Assembly (NCBI RefSeq): GCF_003012795.1
Contig: NZ_PXYH01000022.1
Span: 1-64,000 of the forward strand
Source of the DNA: Zobellella taiwanensis
Lineage (GTDB): Bacteria > Pseudomonadota > Gammaproteobacteria > Enterobacterales > Aeromonadaceae
Reading direction: 5' to 3'
Length of the DNA stretch: 64,000 nt
The position numbers were made by a program, and so were the translations under genes. Positions 9,185 to 18,501 of this stretch are shown piece by piece. The stretch's first letter is position 1. Each line of letters starts with the position of its first letter. Under the pieces are notes generated by a model, which saw only the letters and a list, made by a program, of their open reading frames with translations, had not been told where the DNA came from and searched no databases.

Positions 9185-9254
9185 AATCCCGAATCCCGAA
9201 TCCCGAATCCCGAATCCCGAATCCCGAATCCCGAATCCCGAATCCCGAATCCCG
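9185..9254. repeat. Heptamer tandem array (AATCCCG)n
   Basis: Ten perfect AATCCCG units end 4 bp before the pssA stop codon. G-runs are on the minus strand, opposite to the neighbouring array 26 bp away. Read on the minus strand, CGGGATT is a near match to the other array's GGGGACT, so the two arrays form an imperfect inverted repeat. Confidence 0.95.
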
Positions 9255-9258
9255 GTGC

Positions 9259-10608
9259 TTACAGCAGCCGCTTCAGCAGTACATTGGCGCGGGTGCGGGA
9301 GACCCGTCGGAGCAGTTTTTGCACCGGCTCCGGATAGTCGGCCAGTTCCTCTATCTCGGAAAAGTGCTCCAGTCGCCGGCAGTGTTCCAGGATATTGGCC
9401 TTTTCTGCCTCGAAACGCTCCCGCAGCAACCGCTCCGGATCCTGCAGCAGCAGGCCGTTTTCCAGATCCAGCCCCCAGGCGCGGGGATTGAGGTTGTTGC
9501 CGGTGATCATCGCCAGGTCGTCGTCCACGAACAGCCCCTTGAGGTGGTAGGAGTTGCGTTCGTGGCGCCAGAGCATGATGTTGAGCTTGCCCTGGTAGAT
9601 AAAGGTCTGATTGGCGCGGGCAAAGCGGCGCAGGTTGGTTTCGTACAGGTAGGGCAGGCCGCCTATGGTGCGGAAGGCTTCTTCCGGCGGGATGTAAAAG
9701 TCGTTGGCGGTCTTGTCGCCGATCACCAGGGTGACTTCCACCCCCTTGCGCAGCAGGCTGCGGATGTCCTTGGCCAGGGGCTTGGGCAGGTTGAAGTAGG
9801 GGGTGCAGATAAAGAGCGTTTCCCGGGTGCCGCGCAGCAGGTGGCGGATGGTGCGGTTGAGCCGGTTGCCGAGCTTGCCGAGGCCGGCCAGAGGGGTAAT
9901 GGCCACCTGGCCCGGCTGCCGTGGGCGGGCGGGATAGCGGTATTGGGTTCGCCGCATCTGCTGCTTGAACTGGCGGATGGCATGGCGCAACTGGCGGGCG
10001 CGGGGGATGTCGGCCTGGTTCAGCAGCGGTACCGCCGGGTTGTTGGCGAACAGCCGGTCGACATAATCGATCATGCTGTCGGCCAGGCCGGCATCGGTGA
10101 TCTGGTGGTAGCGGTCGAAACGGTATCTGTCCTGGCGGTGCAGATAGATGTCGTTGAGGCTGGCGCCCGAGTAGAGCACCACGTCGTCGAACACGAAGCC
10201 CTTGAGGTGCAGCACCCCGAGGATTTCCCGGCCCTTGACCGGCACTCCGTGAATGGCGATGGGATGCGGGTAGCGCTCGGCGAATTCCCGGTACATAAGG
10301 TGGTTGCCGCCCTGGCCCTGATGGCCGATCAGGCCCCGCTGGGCACGGTGGAAGTCCACATAGAGGCGCACGTCCAGGGCGGGATTGGCCTGTTTGGCCT
10401 GATAAAGAGCGGTAAGCACCTCGCGGCCGGCTTCGTCGTCCTGCAGGTAGAGGGCCACCAGGCAGATACGGGTCTGGGCGGCGGCGATCAACTCCAGCAG
10501 CCGCTGCCGGAAGGCGCTGGCAGAGTGCAGTACCTGCACCCGATCCGCCTCCACCGCCAGGGACGGCAGCTGCGCCAGCAGGGCGCGATAATAGTTGGCT
10601 AGTTGCAT
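9259..10608 (-). CDS. pssA: CDP-diacylglycerol--serine O-phosphatidyltransferase
   Basis: This 449-residue enzyme (451 in E. coli) makes phosphatidylserine, the precursor of phosphatidylethanolamine. It belongs to the phospholipase-D-like class with two HKD motifs: VLHLKGFVFDD (about residue 130-140) and SYHLKGLFVDDD with following MITGNNLNPRAW (about 350). CTPYFNLPKPLAKDI and GDKTANDFYIP are also conserved. Peripheral at the inner membrane. Its stop lies 4 bp from the heptamer array; recG is downstream on the same strand. Confidence 0.95.
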   Translation of the reverse strand: MQLANYYRALLAQLPSLAVEADRVQVLHSASAFRQRLLELIAAAQTRICLVALYLQDDEAGREVLTALYQAKQANPALDVRLYVDFHRAQRGLIGHQGQGGNHLMYREFAERYPHPIAIHGVPVKGREILGVLHLKGFVFDDVVLYSGASLNDIYLHRQDRYRFDRYHQITDAGLADSMIDYVDRLFANNPAVPLLNQADIPRARQLRHAIRQFKQQMRRTQYRYPARPRQPGQVAITPLAGLGKLGNRLNRTIRHLLRGTRETLFICTPYFNLPKPLAKDIRSLLRKGVEVTLVIGDKTANDFYIPPEEAFRTIGGLPYLYETNLRRFARANQTFIYQGKLNIMLWRHERNSYHLKGLFVDDDLAMITGNNLNPRAWGLDLENGLLLQDPERLLRERFEAEKANILEHCRRLEHFSEIEELADYPEPVQKLLRRVSRTRANVLLKRLL

Positions 10609-10680
10609 AGGTTAACCCGGTTGATGAGGTTGCCGTTTAAGACCATACCCAAACGACAAAATTCGGGGCAGTGTACCGAA

Positions 10681-10769
10681 TTTGAGGGAAAGGCGGCAAA
10701 TTACTGCGGGGACTGGGGATTAGCGCGGCTACCCCACTCCCGCGAGTCCCTGTTACCGAGTCCCTCAAA
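10681..10769. repeat. Intergenic inverted repeat with extra heptamer units
   Basis: In the pssA-pepP gap, TTTGAGGGA (10681-10689) is repeated inverted as TCCCTCAAA (10761-10769), overlapping the aminopeptidase stop codon. Inside are GGGGACTGGGGATT (10708-10721) and two AGTCCCT units (10745-10751, 10759-10765), the same heptamer family as the arrays at 9.1 kb. Confidence 0.6.
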
Positions 10770-12555
10770 GGGGTCGGGTAGCCTGTTCCAGCCAGGCCAG
10801 GTCGCCCCCGGCGAGGTTGGGGCCGACCTTTTCCCACACCTGGGCGTGGTAGTGGTTCAGCCATTGCACCTGCTTGGGTTCGAGCCAGGCCGGGTCGATC
10901 AGGCGGCGGTCGAAGGGCACCCAGGTGAGGTTTTCGAACTCGAACACCGGGATGTCGCCGTCGGTGTCGGCCGGGCGCACCACCTCGAGGTTTTCGCAAC
11001 GGATGCCGAAGGCGTCTTCCCGGTAGTAGCCGGGCTCGTTGGAAACGATCATGCCGGTGGTCAGCGGCACCATGCTGCCCTTGGGCGAAATGCGCTGGGG
11101 TCCCTCGTGCACGCTGAGGAAGTGGCCCACGCCGTGGCCGGTGCCGTGGTCGAAGTTGTAGCCCTGCTGCCACAGGGGCAGGCGGGCCAGGGCGTCCAGC
11201 TGCAGGCCGCCGGTGCCGGCGGGAAAGCGGGCGCAGGCCAGGTCGATATGGCCACGCAGCACCAGGGTGAACAGTTTGCGCATCTCGGCGTCGGGCTCGC
11301 CCACCGCCACGGTGCGGGTGATGTCGGTGGTGCCGTCCAGGTACTGGCCGCCCGAGTCCACCAGGTAGATGGCGTCCTGCCCCAGTTGGCGCGGAGTGCC
11401 GTTGCTGTGCCGGTAATGGCACATGGCGGCGTTGGGGCCCAGGGCCGAGATGGTGCCGAAGCTCGGCTCCACGAATTCGGGCAGTTCGGCGCGGAAGGCT
11501 TCCAGCCGGTCGGCCAGGGTGCCTTCGTCTTCCCGCTCCGGATGGGGCTCGGCCACCCTCCGGTCCAGCCAGGCCAGGAAGCGGCACACCGCCACGGCGT
11601 CGCGCAGGTGGGCGGCGCGGCTGCCGTGCACCTCTACCGGGTTTTTGCAGGCCTTGGGCAGCATGCAGGGATCCTCGGCCGGCACCAGCTCGGCGCCGGC
11701 CCGCTCCAGCACCAGGGCGCTCCAGGCGTTGGCGGTGGCGGGATCGAGCTGGACCCGGGCGCCGTTGGCGCCGAGGCGGACCAGCGCCTGTTCCAGCTCG
11801 TCCATCGGCGCCAGGGTGACGTCCTTGCCGCTGTGGCCGGCCAGGTCGAGATCCGCGAACTTGGCGGGGTCGGCGAACAGCTGCACGGCGCCGTCCCGGT
11901 ACAGCAGGGCGAAGCTCAGCACCACCGGCAGGCAGGGGATGTCGCGGCCACGGATATTGAGCAGCCAGTTGATGGGCTCGGCCTGGGTCAGCAACTGGGC
12001 GTCCACCGCCCTGGTCTGCAGCATTTCGGCGATGCGGTGGCGCTTGGCCTCGCTGTGCTGGCCGCTGTATTCCTGGTCGAGCAGCAGGGCGGGACGGCAT
12101 ACCGGAGACGGCCGGTCGTGCCAGTGCCGGTCGATGGGGTTCTCGGCCAGCGGCACCAGCTGGATGCCTTTTTCCGCCAGCCGGGCTTCGGCCGCCTGGT
12201 GCCAGCCCCGGCTGTGCAGTTTGGGATCGAAGCCGACCCGGCTGGCCGCCGGCAGGTGCTCCGCTATCCAGTCGAGGAAGGGCTCGCTTATCAGGTGGCG
12301 GAACTCGAACAGCGCCGGATCGCACTGGTGGCGCACCTGCACCGTGTAGCGGCCGTCCACGAAGATGGCGGCCTTGTCGGCCAGCACCACGGCGGCGCCG
12401 GCGGAGCCGTTGAAGCCGCTGATCCAGTCCAGCCGCTCGGCATGGGGCGGAATGTATTCCCCCAGGTGCTCGTCGTCGTGGGGCACGATAAAGGCGTCCA
12501 GGCCCTCTTGCTTCAGGCTGTCCCGGACGGCGGCAAGGCGGTTGGCGTGAGTCAT
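10765..12555 (-). CDS. Aminopeptidase P family protein (Xaa-Pro aminopeptidase, long form)
   Basis: This 596-residue M24 metallopeptidase has the three-domain layout of eukaryote-like cytosolic aminopeptidase P (two creatinase-like N-terminal domains plus a pita-bread catalytic domain), longer than E. coli PepP (441). Metal ligands are visible as DSGGQYLDGTTDITRT (two Asp), HGTGHGVGHFLSVHE (His), SNEPGYY (Glu) and FENLTWVPFD (Glu). It releases N-terminal residues preceding proline. The start has AAGGA 6 nt upstream. Lies between a DMT transporter gene and pssA, all on the minus strand, with no obvious functional link. Confidence 0.9.
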   Translation of the reverse strand: MTHANRLAAVRDSLKQEGLDAFIVPHDDEHLGEYIPPHAERLDWISGFNGSAGAAVVLADKAAIFVDGRYTVQVRHQCDPALFEFRHLISEPFLDWIAEHLPAASRVGFDPKLHSRGWHQAAEARLAEKGIQLVPLAENPIDRHWHDRPSPVCRPALLLDQEYSGQHSEAKRHRIAEMLQTRAVDAQLLTQAEPINWLLNIRGRDIPCLPVVLSFALLYRDGAVQLFADPAKFADLDLAGHSGKDVTLAPMDELEQALVRLGANGARVQLDPATANAWSALVLERAGAELVPAEDPCMLPKACKNPVEVHGSRAAHLRDAVAVCRFLAWLDRRVAEPHPEREDEGTLADRLEAFRAELPEFVEPSFGTISALGPNAAMCHYRHSNGTPRQLGQDAIYLVDSGGQYLDGTTDITRTVAVGEPDAEMRKLFTLVLRGHIDLACARFPAGTGGLQLDALARLPLWQQGYNFDHGTGHGVGHFLSVHEGPQRISPKGSMVPLTTGMIVSNEPGYYREDAFGIRCENLEVVRPADTDGDIPVFEFENLTWVPFDRRLIDPAWLEPKQVQWLNHYHAQVWEKVGPNLAGGDLAWLEQATRPL

Positions 12556-12604
12556 GGCGATTCCTTAGCGGGAGAATGGATGATGAATGGCCTCGCGGCT
12601 CACT

Positions 12605-13513
12605 TTACTCCGCCCCCCTGGCCTTGGCAAACCGGGGCCCGAGCCTGAGCTGCTGGATCAGCAGGGCCGCCACTATCATCACCAGCCCCGCTATGGTGGC
12701 CGGGTAGATGGCCTCGCCGACCAGAAAGCGCAGCAGCAGCAGGGAGGCGAAGGGCGAAATAAAGATCAGGTTGGAAATGCGGGCGGTGTTTTCCGCATGC
12801 TTCATGGCCAGCAGCCACATCACGAAGGCGAAGCCCATCTCGAACAGGCCCACGTAGACGGCGCCGACCCAGCCCTGCCAGGCGGTGAGGGCGAAATCCG
12901 ACCACAGGGCGGTGGCCAGCAGGATAAAGGGCAATGCCAGCAGGAAACTCAGGGTCAGCGCCACCAGGGGATCGCCCTGGTTGCGGGTGTTGAGTATCCA
13001 GTAGCCGGCCCAGATCACCGTGGATACCAGGGCCAGGGCCACCCCCAGGGGGTCCTCGAAGTTCAGGCCGAGCAGGTCGCCCCGGGTGGCGATGACCATG
13101 GCGCCCAGGTAGCCGAGCACGATGGCCACCCAATCCTGGCCGCGGATCTTCTGCCCGAGGAAGGGTACCGCCAGCAGGGTAAGGGTGATGGCCCAGGTGT
13201 AGTTGAGGGTCTGCGCCTGCTGGGCCGGCAGCCGGTCGTAGGCCTGGAACAGGATAAGGTAATAAAGCGCCGGGTTGAGCAACCCCAGCAGCAGATAGTA
13301 GCCGGGCCGGTCGCGCAGATAGCGGCCCAGGTATCTCAGCTTGCCCTGTACCGCCAGCAGGCCGAGCAGCAGCACCAGCGAGGTGGCGGTGGCCACCAGC
13401 AGCAGCTGGGCCGGTGAGAAATAGCCGAGGGAGAGCTTGAAGGCGGTGGCCACGGTGGACCAGCAGGCCACGGCCCCCAGTCCGAACAGGTAGGCTTTTT
13501 TCTGGTTTTTCAT
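12605..13513 (-). CDS. EamA/DMT-superfamily transporter
   Basis: A 302-residue membrane protein with about ten helices arranged as two EamA repeats (LFGLGAVACWSTVATAFKL opening repeat 1; LGVALALVSTVIWAGYWIL opening repeat 2). The family exports or imports small metabolites and the substrate cannot be read from sequence. The Met at 13513 is chosen because the first helix begins a few residues later; the longer frame upstream is basic and unlike a membrane N-terminus. Upstream on the same strand lies the terminator of the RND operon, so it probably has its own promoter in 13514-13590. Confidence 0.82.
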   Translation of the reverse strand: MKNQKKAYLFGLGAVACWSTVATAFKLSLGYFSPAQLLLVATATSLVLLLGLLAVQGKLRYLGRYLRDRPGYYLLLGLLNPALYYLILFQAYDRLPAQQAQTLNYTWAITLTLLAVPFLGQKIRGQDWVAIVLGYLGAMVIATRGDLLGLNFEDPLGVALALVSTVIWAGYWILNTRNQGDPLVALTLSFLLALPFILLATALWSDFALTAWQGWVGAVYVGLFEMGFAFVMWLLAMKHAENTARISNLIFISPFASLLLLRFLVGEAIYPATIAGLVMIVAALLIQQLRLGPRFAKARGAE

Positions 13514-13590
13514 GGTGTTGGCGGGCCCGTACGACACAAAGATGCCAGTGTAGGCAATAACCCCGGGCAGGTGAAGGGCGGCGATGGCCG

Positions 13591-13622
13591 AAAAAGGAAG
13601 GGCTGCACCGGGCAGCCCTTTT
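13591..13622 (-). terminator. Terminator of the RND efflux operon
   Basis: AAGGGCTGC (13598-13606) pairs with GCAGCCCTT (13612-13620). On the minus strand it is followed by CC and five T, 19 bp past the RND stop codon. Short T-runs on both sides may make it bidirectional. Confidence 0.8.
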
Positions 13623-13640
13623 GCTTGCTTCGCCGTCGGC

Positions 13641-16600
13641 TCAGTGCATGCCGTGAGCCTTGGGGGCCAGCGCCTCATCGAACTCCGGCAACGGCTTGTG
13701 GCGGGAGGCGAGGAAGGTGTAGATCACCGGCAGCACGAACAGGGTGAACAGGGTGCCGATGCTCAGGCCGGAGACGATAACGATGCCCATGCCGAAGCGG
13801 GAATAGGCGCCGGCGCCCACCGCGAACAGCAGCGGGACCAGGCCCGCCACCATGGCGGCGGTGGTCATCAGGATGGCGCGCAGGCGGATGCGCGCCGCCA
13901 CCCGTATCGCCTCGGTCCGGTCCCGGCCCCGGTGCAGTTGCTCCTCCTTGGCCACCTCGCACATCAGGATGCCGTGCTTGGTGATGATGCCGACCAGGGT
14001 GATCAGCCCCACCTGGGTATAGATGTTCATGGTGGCCAGGCCCCAGGCCAGGGCGATCAGGGCGCCGGAAATGGCCAGGGGCACCGACACCATGATCACC
14101 AGGGGATCGCGCACACTCTCAAACTGGGACGCCAGCACCAGGAAGATGATGAACAGCGCCAGCAGGAAGGTCATGTACAGGGCGCTGCCTTCGGTCACGA
14201 ACTGGCGGGCGGCGCCCAGGTAGTCGTGGTTGTAGCCGGTGGGCAGCTCGGCGGTGACCTCCTGCTCCAGAAAGCCGATGGCATCGCCCATGGACACCCC
14301 CGGCGTCAGCACGGCACCGATGGTGGCCGAGTTCAGCTGGTTGTAGTGGGGCAGGGCGCGGGGCTGGGCTTCCATGGTGAGGGTGACCAGGTTGGCCAGG
14401 GGCACCATGTCGCCGTTGTGGGCGCGGACGAAATAATTGTTGATCGAGTCCGGGTTGAGCCGGTCGATTCGCGCCACCTGGGGGATCACCTCATAGCTGC
14501 GGCCATCCAGATCCACCCGGTTGACGTAGGCATCGCTCATCATGGTGGACAGGGTGACGGCGATGTCCTGCATCGTTATCCCGTAGGCGCCGGCCTTGTC
14601 CCGGTTCACTTCTATCTTCATGGTGCCCGAGTCGAACGCCAGGTCCAGCTCGCTGTAGATGAACAGCGGGCTCTGGCTCACCTTCTGCAGTACGTCCGCC
14701 GCCACTTCATACAGGCTTTCGAAGTTGTTGGGGGTGGTCAGCACGTACTGTACCGGCAGGCCGCTGGAGGCGCCGGGCAGCTCGGGAAATTCGAAGGCGC
14801 TGATGGCCACCGCCGGAATGGCCTGCAGCGGCGGCGTCAGCCGGCCGATCACCGCTTTCTGGGCATCCCGCTGGCTCCAGGGCTTGAGCACCGCCACCGC
14901 CAGGCCCTGGTTGGCGTTGGGCACGCCGGTGATGGTCAGGGAGGTGGCCAGGGCGTCGTCCTGGTTCAGTACCTCTACCGCCTTGCGCATGTTGTTCTCG
15001 ATATAGTCGAGGTTGGCGCTGTTGGGCGCCTTGGCCATCATCATAAAGGCGCCACGGTCTTCGTTCGGTGCCAGTTCGCTGGGGATAAAGCTGAACAGCA
15101 CCGGCAGCGAGCCGAACACCAGCACCGCGAAGGCGATCACCACAGGGCGCTTGCCCATGACCGCGTCCAGCATGCGCGAGTAGCGCTCGGTCAGCCGCTC
15201 CAGGGTATTTTCCACGGCTCGCTCAAAACGGTTGGGGTTGACGTGGGCCTTGAGCAGCCGGGAGCACATCATGGGCGACAGGGTCAGCGCCACCACCCCG
15301 GAGATAAAGACGGCGCCGGCCAGGGTGAGGGCAAACTCCTTGAACAGGGAGCCGGTAATGCCGCTCATCAGGGCAATGGGGGCATACACCGCCGCCAGGG
15401 TGATGGTCATGGTGATCACCGGCAGGGCGATTTCCCGGGTGCCGAGAATGGCGGCCCGGTAGGGGTCTTCCCCGGCCTTGATATGGCGGTCGACGTTCTC
15501 TACCACTACTATGGCGTCGTCCACCACCAGGCCGATGGCCAGCACCATGGCCAGCAGCGTCATCAGGTTGATGCTGAAGCCGAACAGGTTCATCAGTATG
15601 GCCACGCCCACCAGCGACAGGGGAATGGTGATGATGGGGATCAGCACCGCCCTGAGCGAGCCCAGGAACAGGGTGATTACCACCAGCACGATCAGCGAGG
15701 CTTCGAGGATGGTCTTGACCACCTCGAAGATGGACTCGTTGATGGCGTCGGTGGCGTCGTACAGCAGCTTCATCTTGATGGTGTCGGGCATGTTGCGCTC
15801 GAGGTCGGGCAGCATGTCGCGCACGTTGGCGGCCACGTCCAGCGGGTTGGCGGAGGGGGTGGGGTCCACCCCGATGATCACCGCCGACTCGCCGTCGGCC
15901 AGGGCGCGCACCACATCGTGGCTCTTTTCCAGGGAGACCCGGGCCAGGTCGCGCAGCCGCACCACGGCGTCGTTGCGGGTGGCGATGACCAGCGACTCCA
16001 GCTCCTCGGCGGTTTCCACCTGGGAGTTGATCTTGCTGTTGTAGAGCATGTAATAGCCGGTGGCCTGGCCGGCGGCGGCCTGGTAGTTGTTGGCCTGCAG
16101 CACCGACAGCACCTCGGCGGCGGTCAGCTGGTAGGCGGCCATGCGCAGCGGGTCGAGCCAGATGCGCAGGGCGAACTTGGCGCCGCCGAACAGGTTGAGT
16201 TTGGCTACCCCGTCCACCGAGTAGAACTGGGGCCGCACCACCCGCTCCAGGTAGTCGTTGATCTCGGGTGAACTGAGCTGCTCGCTGCTGAAGGCGATGT
16301 ACATGATGGAGGTGGAAGCCCCCGTGGTCATCTCCAGGCTGGGATCTTCCGCCTCCCGGGGCAGTTGCGAACGTACCGAGTTGACCCGGGCGAGAATGTC
16401 CGACAGGGCCGCGTTGGAATCGGTGTTGAGCTTCATCTGCACCGTGATCTTGGAACTGCCGGTGCTGCTGGTGGAACTCATGAAGTCGATGTTGTCGGCC
16501 TGGGCGATGGCCTGTTCCAGGGGCTGGGTGATAAAGCCCTGCACCAGATCGGCACTGGCGCCGTAGTAGCCGGTGGAGACGGTGATGACGGTGTTGGTCA

Positions 16601-16718
16601 TTTCCGGATATTCCCGCACCTGCATTTTCTGCAGGGCCTGCAGCCCCAGCAGTACGATCAGCAGGCTGATCGACACGGCCAGCACCGGCCGTTTAATAAA
16701 AATATCGGTAAAACGCAT
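13641..16718 (-). CDS. RND-family efflux permease (HAE1 type)
   Basis: A 1025-residue inner-membrane pump of the AcrB/MexB class. The N-terminal FIKRPVLAVSISLLIVLLGL helix, the transmembrane helix with the proton-relay Asp pair (GLVVDDAIVVVENVDRH), and LVGIITKHGILMCEVA carrying the essential Lys are all present, with two large periplasmic loops between. It exports drugs or other amphiphiles by proton antiport together with the adaptor encoded 13 bp upstream; no outer-membrane factor gene is nearby, so a TolC-like channel from elsewhere is presumed. The substrate is unknown. Confidence 0.93.
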   Translation of the reverse strand: MRFTDIFIKRPVLAVSISLLIVLLGLQALQKMQVREYPEMTNTVITVSTGYYGASADLVQGFITQPLEQAIAQADNIDFMSSTSSTGSSKITVQMKLNTDSNAALSDILARVNSVRSQLPREAEDPSLEMTTGASTSIMYIAFSSEQLSSPEINDYLERVVRPQFYSVDGVAKLNLFGGAKFALRIWLDPLRMAAYQLTAAEVLSVLQANNYQAAAGQATGYYMLYNSKINSQVETAEELESLVIATRNDAVVRLRDLARVSLEKSHDVVRALADGESAVIIGVDPTPSANPLDVAANVRDMLPDLERNMPDTIKMKLLYDATDAINESIFEVVKTILEASLIVLVVITLFLGSLRAVLIPIITIPLSLVGVAILMNLFGFSINLMTLLAMVLAIGLVVDDAIVVVENVDRHIKAGEDPYRAAILGTREIALPVITMTITLAAVYAPIALMSGITGSLFKEFALTLAGAVFISGVVALTLSPMMCSRLLKAHVNPNRFERAVENTLERLTERYSRMLDAVMGKRPVVIAFAVLVFGSLPVLFSFIPSELAPNEDRGAFMMMAKAPNSANLDYIENNMRKAVEVLNQDDALATSLTITGVPNANQGLAVAVLKPWSQRDAQKAVIGRLTPPLQAIPAVAISAFEFPELPGASSGLPVQYVLTTPNNFESLYEVAADVLQKVSQSPLFIYSELDLAFDSGTMKIEVNRDKAGAYGITMQDIAVTLSTMMSDAYVNRVDLDGRSYEVIPQVARIDRLNPDSINNYFVRAHNGDMVPLANLVTLTMEAQPRALPHYNQLNSATIGAVLTPGVSMGDAIGFLEQEVTAELPTGYNHDYLGAARQFVTEGSALYMTFLLALFIIFLVLASQFESVRDPLVIMVSVPLAISGALIALAWGLATMNIYTQVGLITLVGIITKHGILMCEVAKEEQLHRGRDRTEAIRVAARIRLRAILMTTAAMVAGLVPLLFAVGAGAYSRFGMGIVIVSGLSIGTLFTLFVLPVIYTFLASRHKPLPEFDEALAPKAHGMH

Positions 16719-16731
16719 GGGGTTCTCCGCG

Positions 16732-17853
16732 TTACAGCATGGGGGCGTTGGCCGGGGTGTCGAGCGCGTCGCTTTCCACCGGTTTGACCCGGCTGCCGTT
16801 GGACAGCCGCACCTGGCCGGAGGTCACGATTTTCTCGCCGGGTTCCAGCCCCTTCACTACCCGGGCCAGCTCGGCCTCGCGCTCGGCCACTTCCACCACC
16901 CGCTGACGGGCCACCAGCACGGAGTCGCCCTCTTCGGTCTGCTGTTCTTCCACCACATACACGGTCTGACCGTAGAGGGTGAAGTTGATGGCGTGTTGGG
17001 GTACCAGTATCTGGTCTTTCTGGGTCGGCAAGCGGACGTCGAGCTTGGCGAACATGCCCGAGCGCAGCTTGCCGTCCTGGTTGGGAATGCTGGCCTGCAC
17101 CTGCACCACGCCCGATTCCGGGTTGACCTGTGGCTCTATGGCGGTGATTTGCCCCTCGAAGGGGGTGTCGGGATAGGCGTCCACGAAAATGTTCAACCCC
17201 TGGCCCACGGCAATGTCGGCCAGCCGGGTCTGGGGAATGGTGAAGCGGATGCGGAAATGGCTGATGTCCTCCAGCCGGGCGATGTCGGCGCCGGCATTCA
17301 GGTACTGGCCGAGAAAGGCGTTGCGGATACCCATGATGCCGTCGAAGGGCGCACGTATGGTACGCCGCTCTATGGTGGCCTTGAGTGAGTCTATTTGACC
17401 CTGTAGCTCGCGGTAGTTGGCTTCCGCCTCGTCCAGCTGGCCCTTGGACACCGAACCCCGGGCATAAAGCTGGCGCATCCGCTCCAGGTTGGCCTGCACC
17501 GAGGGCAGGCGCCCCTCGGCACTGCGCAGGTTGGCTTTTTCCACGTCCGCATCCAGCTCCACCAGCACCTGACCTGCCTTGACCTGCTGACCGGACTCGA
17601 AGTGAATGGCGCGGATGATACCGGCGGACTCATTGCTGACATTGATGCCCTGGATAGGCTCGATAAAGCCGATGGCGGCAATGCGCGGCGTCCAGTCACT
17701 GGTGGCCACCGTCTGCAGGGTCACCGGAAAGCTCGGTATCGGCATATTGGCGAAATACTGGGCCATCATGTTTTGCTTGAACAGGTTAAAGCCAATTACG
17801 CTGCCAAAAATCAGCACCACCAGCAGCAGCATGGACAGGGTCCATTTTTTCAT
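16732..17853 (-). CDS. RND efflux periplasmic adaptor (membrane fusion protein)
   Basis: This 373-residue protein has an N-terminal anchor helix (WTLSMLLLVVLIFGSVIGF). The lipoyl half-motif AGIIRAIHFESGQQVKAGQV lies at about residue 70-90, followed by a coiled hairpin (ANLERMRQLYARGSVSKGQL), the second lipoyl half (RRTIRAPFDGIMGI) and a beta barrel. It links the RND permease to the outer-membrane channel. The ATG at 17853 is preferred because GGGAG lies 8 nt upstream; an in-frame GTG three codons earlier overlaps that ribosome site. Second gene of the tetR-MFP-RND operon. Confidence 0.93.
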   Translation of the reverse strand: MKKWTLSMLLLVVLIFGSVIGFNLFKQNMMAQYFANMPIPSFPVTLQTVATSDWTPRIAAIGFIEPIQGINVSNESAGIIRAIHFESGQQVKAGQVLVELDADVEKANLRSAEGRLPSVQANLERMRQLYARGSVSKGQLDEAEANYRELQGQIDSLKATIERRTIRAPFDGIMGIRNAFLGQYLNAGADIARLEDISHFRIRFTIPQTRLADIAVGQGLNIFVDAYPDTPFEGQITAIEPQVNPESGVVQVQASIPNQDGKLRSGMFAKLDVRLPTQKDQILVPQHAINFTLYGQTVYVVEEQQTEEGDSVLVARQRVVEVAEREAELARVVKGLEPGEKIVTSGQVRLSNGSRVKPVESDALDTPANAPML

Positions 17854-17877
17854 CAGGGTCACTCCCGCGACTATTTG

Positions 17878-18444
17878 TTATCGTTTTAGAATGGCGTTCC
17901 AGGCTGCATCGATCAGTTCGTCGTACAGGCTTTCTTCGAGCCGGATACAGCCCTTGGTGTGTTTTTGCGTCAACAGCATCAGGTTTTCCAGAGCCAGGAA
18001 ACCGAGCAGCTCCGCCGGTATATTGCGGAAGATGCCGGCCTCCCGGCCCCGTTCGAAAAACTCGAAAACGGGTTTGAAGTAACGTTCATCCATCTGTTTT
18101 TCCTCTTCCCGGTTGAACAGGGGAGAGGCCTCGTACTGCACCCGGTACATCAGGCAATCCGGGTTGTCGAGCAGGTAGCGGATACAGTTCAGCCACAGGG
18201 TACGAAACTGCTGGTAACTGGGCGGGCCCGAGTCCAGCCCGGCGAGCAGGGCGACCGACACCTCCTGCAGCCGTTCTTCGTGCACGCAGCGCAGCAGGCT
18301 TTCCTTGTCCTTGAAATAGCGGTAAATGGTGCCGGTGGCGACGTCCGCCTGCCTGGCAACCAGTTGCATCGACATGCCCTGGAAGCCATAGTGGGCGATC
18401 AGGGCCTCCGCCGCATTGAGGATGCGCTCACGCTTGTCTGTCAT
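17878..18444 (-). CDS. TetR/AcrR-family regulator of the efflux operon
   Basis: A 188-residue repressor. The N-terminal helix-turn-helix is typical of TetR (ILNAAEALIAHYGFQGMSMQ, then QADVATGTIYRYFKDKESLL); the C-terminal ligand domain is variable. It is the first gene of the operon, 24 bp before the adaptor gene. A 16-bp palindrome sits 31 bp before its start and just downstream of a good sigma70 promoter, so autoregulation together with the pump genes is expected. Confidence 0.92.
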   Translation of the reverse strand: MTDKRERILNAAEALIAHYGFQGMSMQLVARQADVATGTIYRYFKDKESLLRCVHEERLQEVSVALLAGLDSGPPSYQQFRTLWLNCIRYLLDNPDCLMYRVQYEASPLFNREEEKQMDERYFKPVFEFFERGREAGIFRNIPAELLGFLALENLMLLTQKHTKGCIRLEESLYDELIDAAWNAILKR

Positions 18445-18475
18445 CGTATTCTGTTACCCGGGATGGAAAAGTCAT

Positions 18476-18491
18476 GAATGAACGTTCATTC
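18476..18491. promoter_or_regulatory. TetR-type operator
   Basis: GAATGAACGTTCATTC is a perfect 16-bp palindrome of the kind bound by AcrR/TetR-class repressors. It covers the expected transcription start of the tetR-MFP-RND transcript. Confidence 0.8.
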
Positions 18492-18501
18492 GCGAGCGGT
18501 G

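Noticed and set aside
9046-9186. 47-residue proline/serine-rich N-terminal extension of RecG
   Set aside because: It is a translation of the heptamer array, and RecG family alignment starts at the Met at 9045.
9098-9254. CRISPR array
   Set aside because: Units are 7 bp, contiguous and without spacers; no cas genes occur.
10603-12648. 681-codon plus-strand frame
   Set aside because: It lies antisense to aminopeptidase P, which has all its catalytic motifs; high GC creates long shadow frames.
13584-16271. 895-codon plus-strand frame rich in His, Gln and Gly
   Set aside because: Antisense shadow of the RND permease gene; low-complexity composition typical of GC-rich complements.
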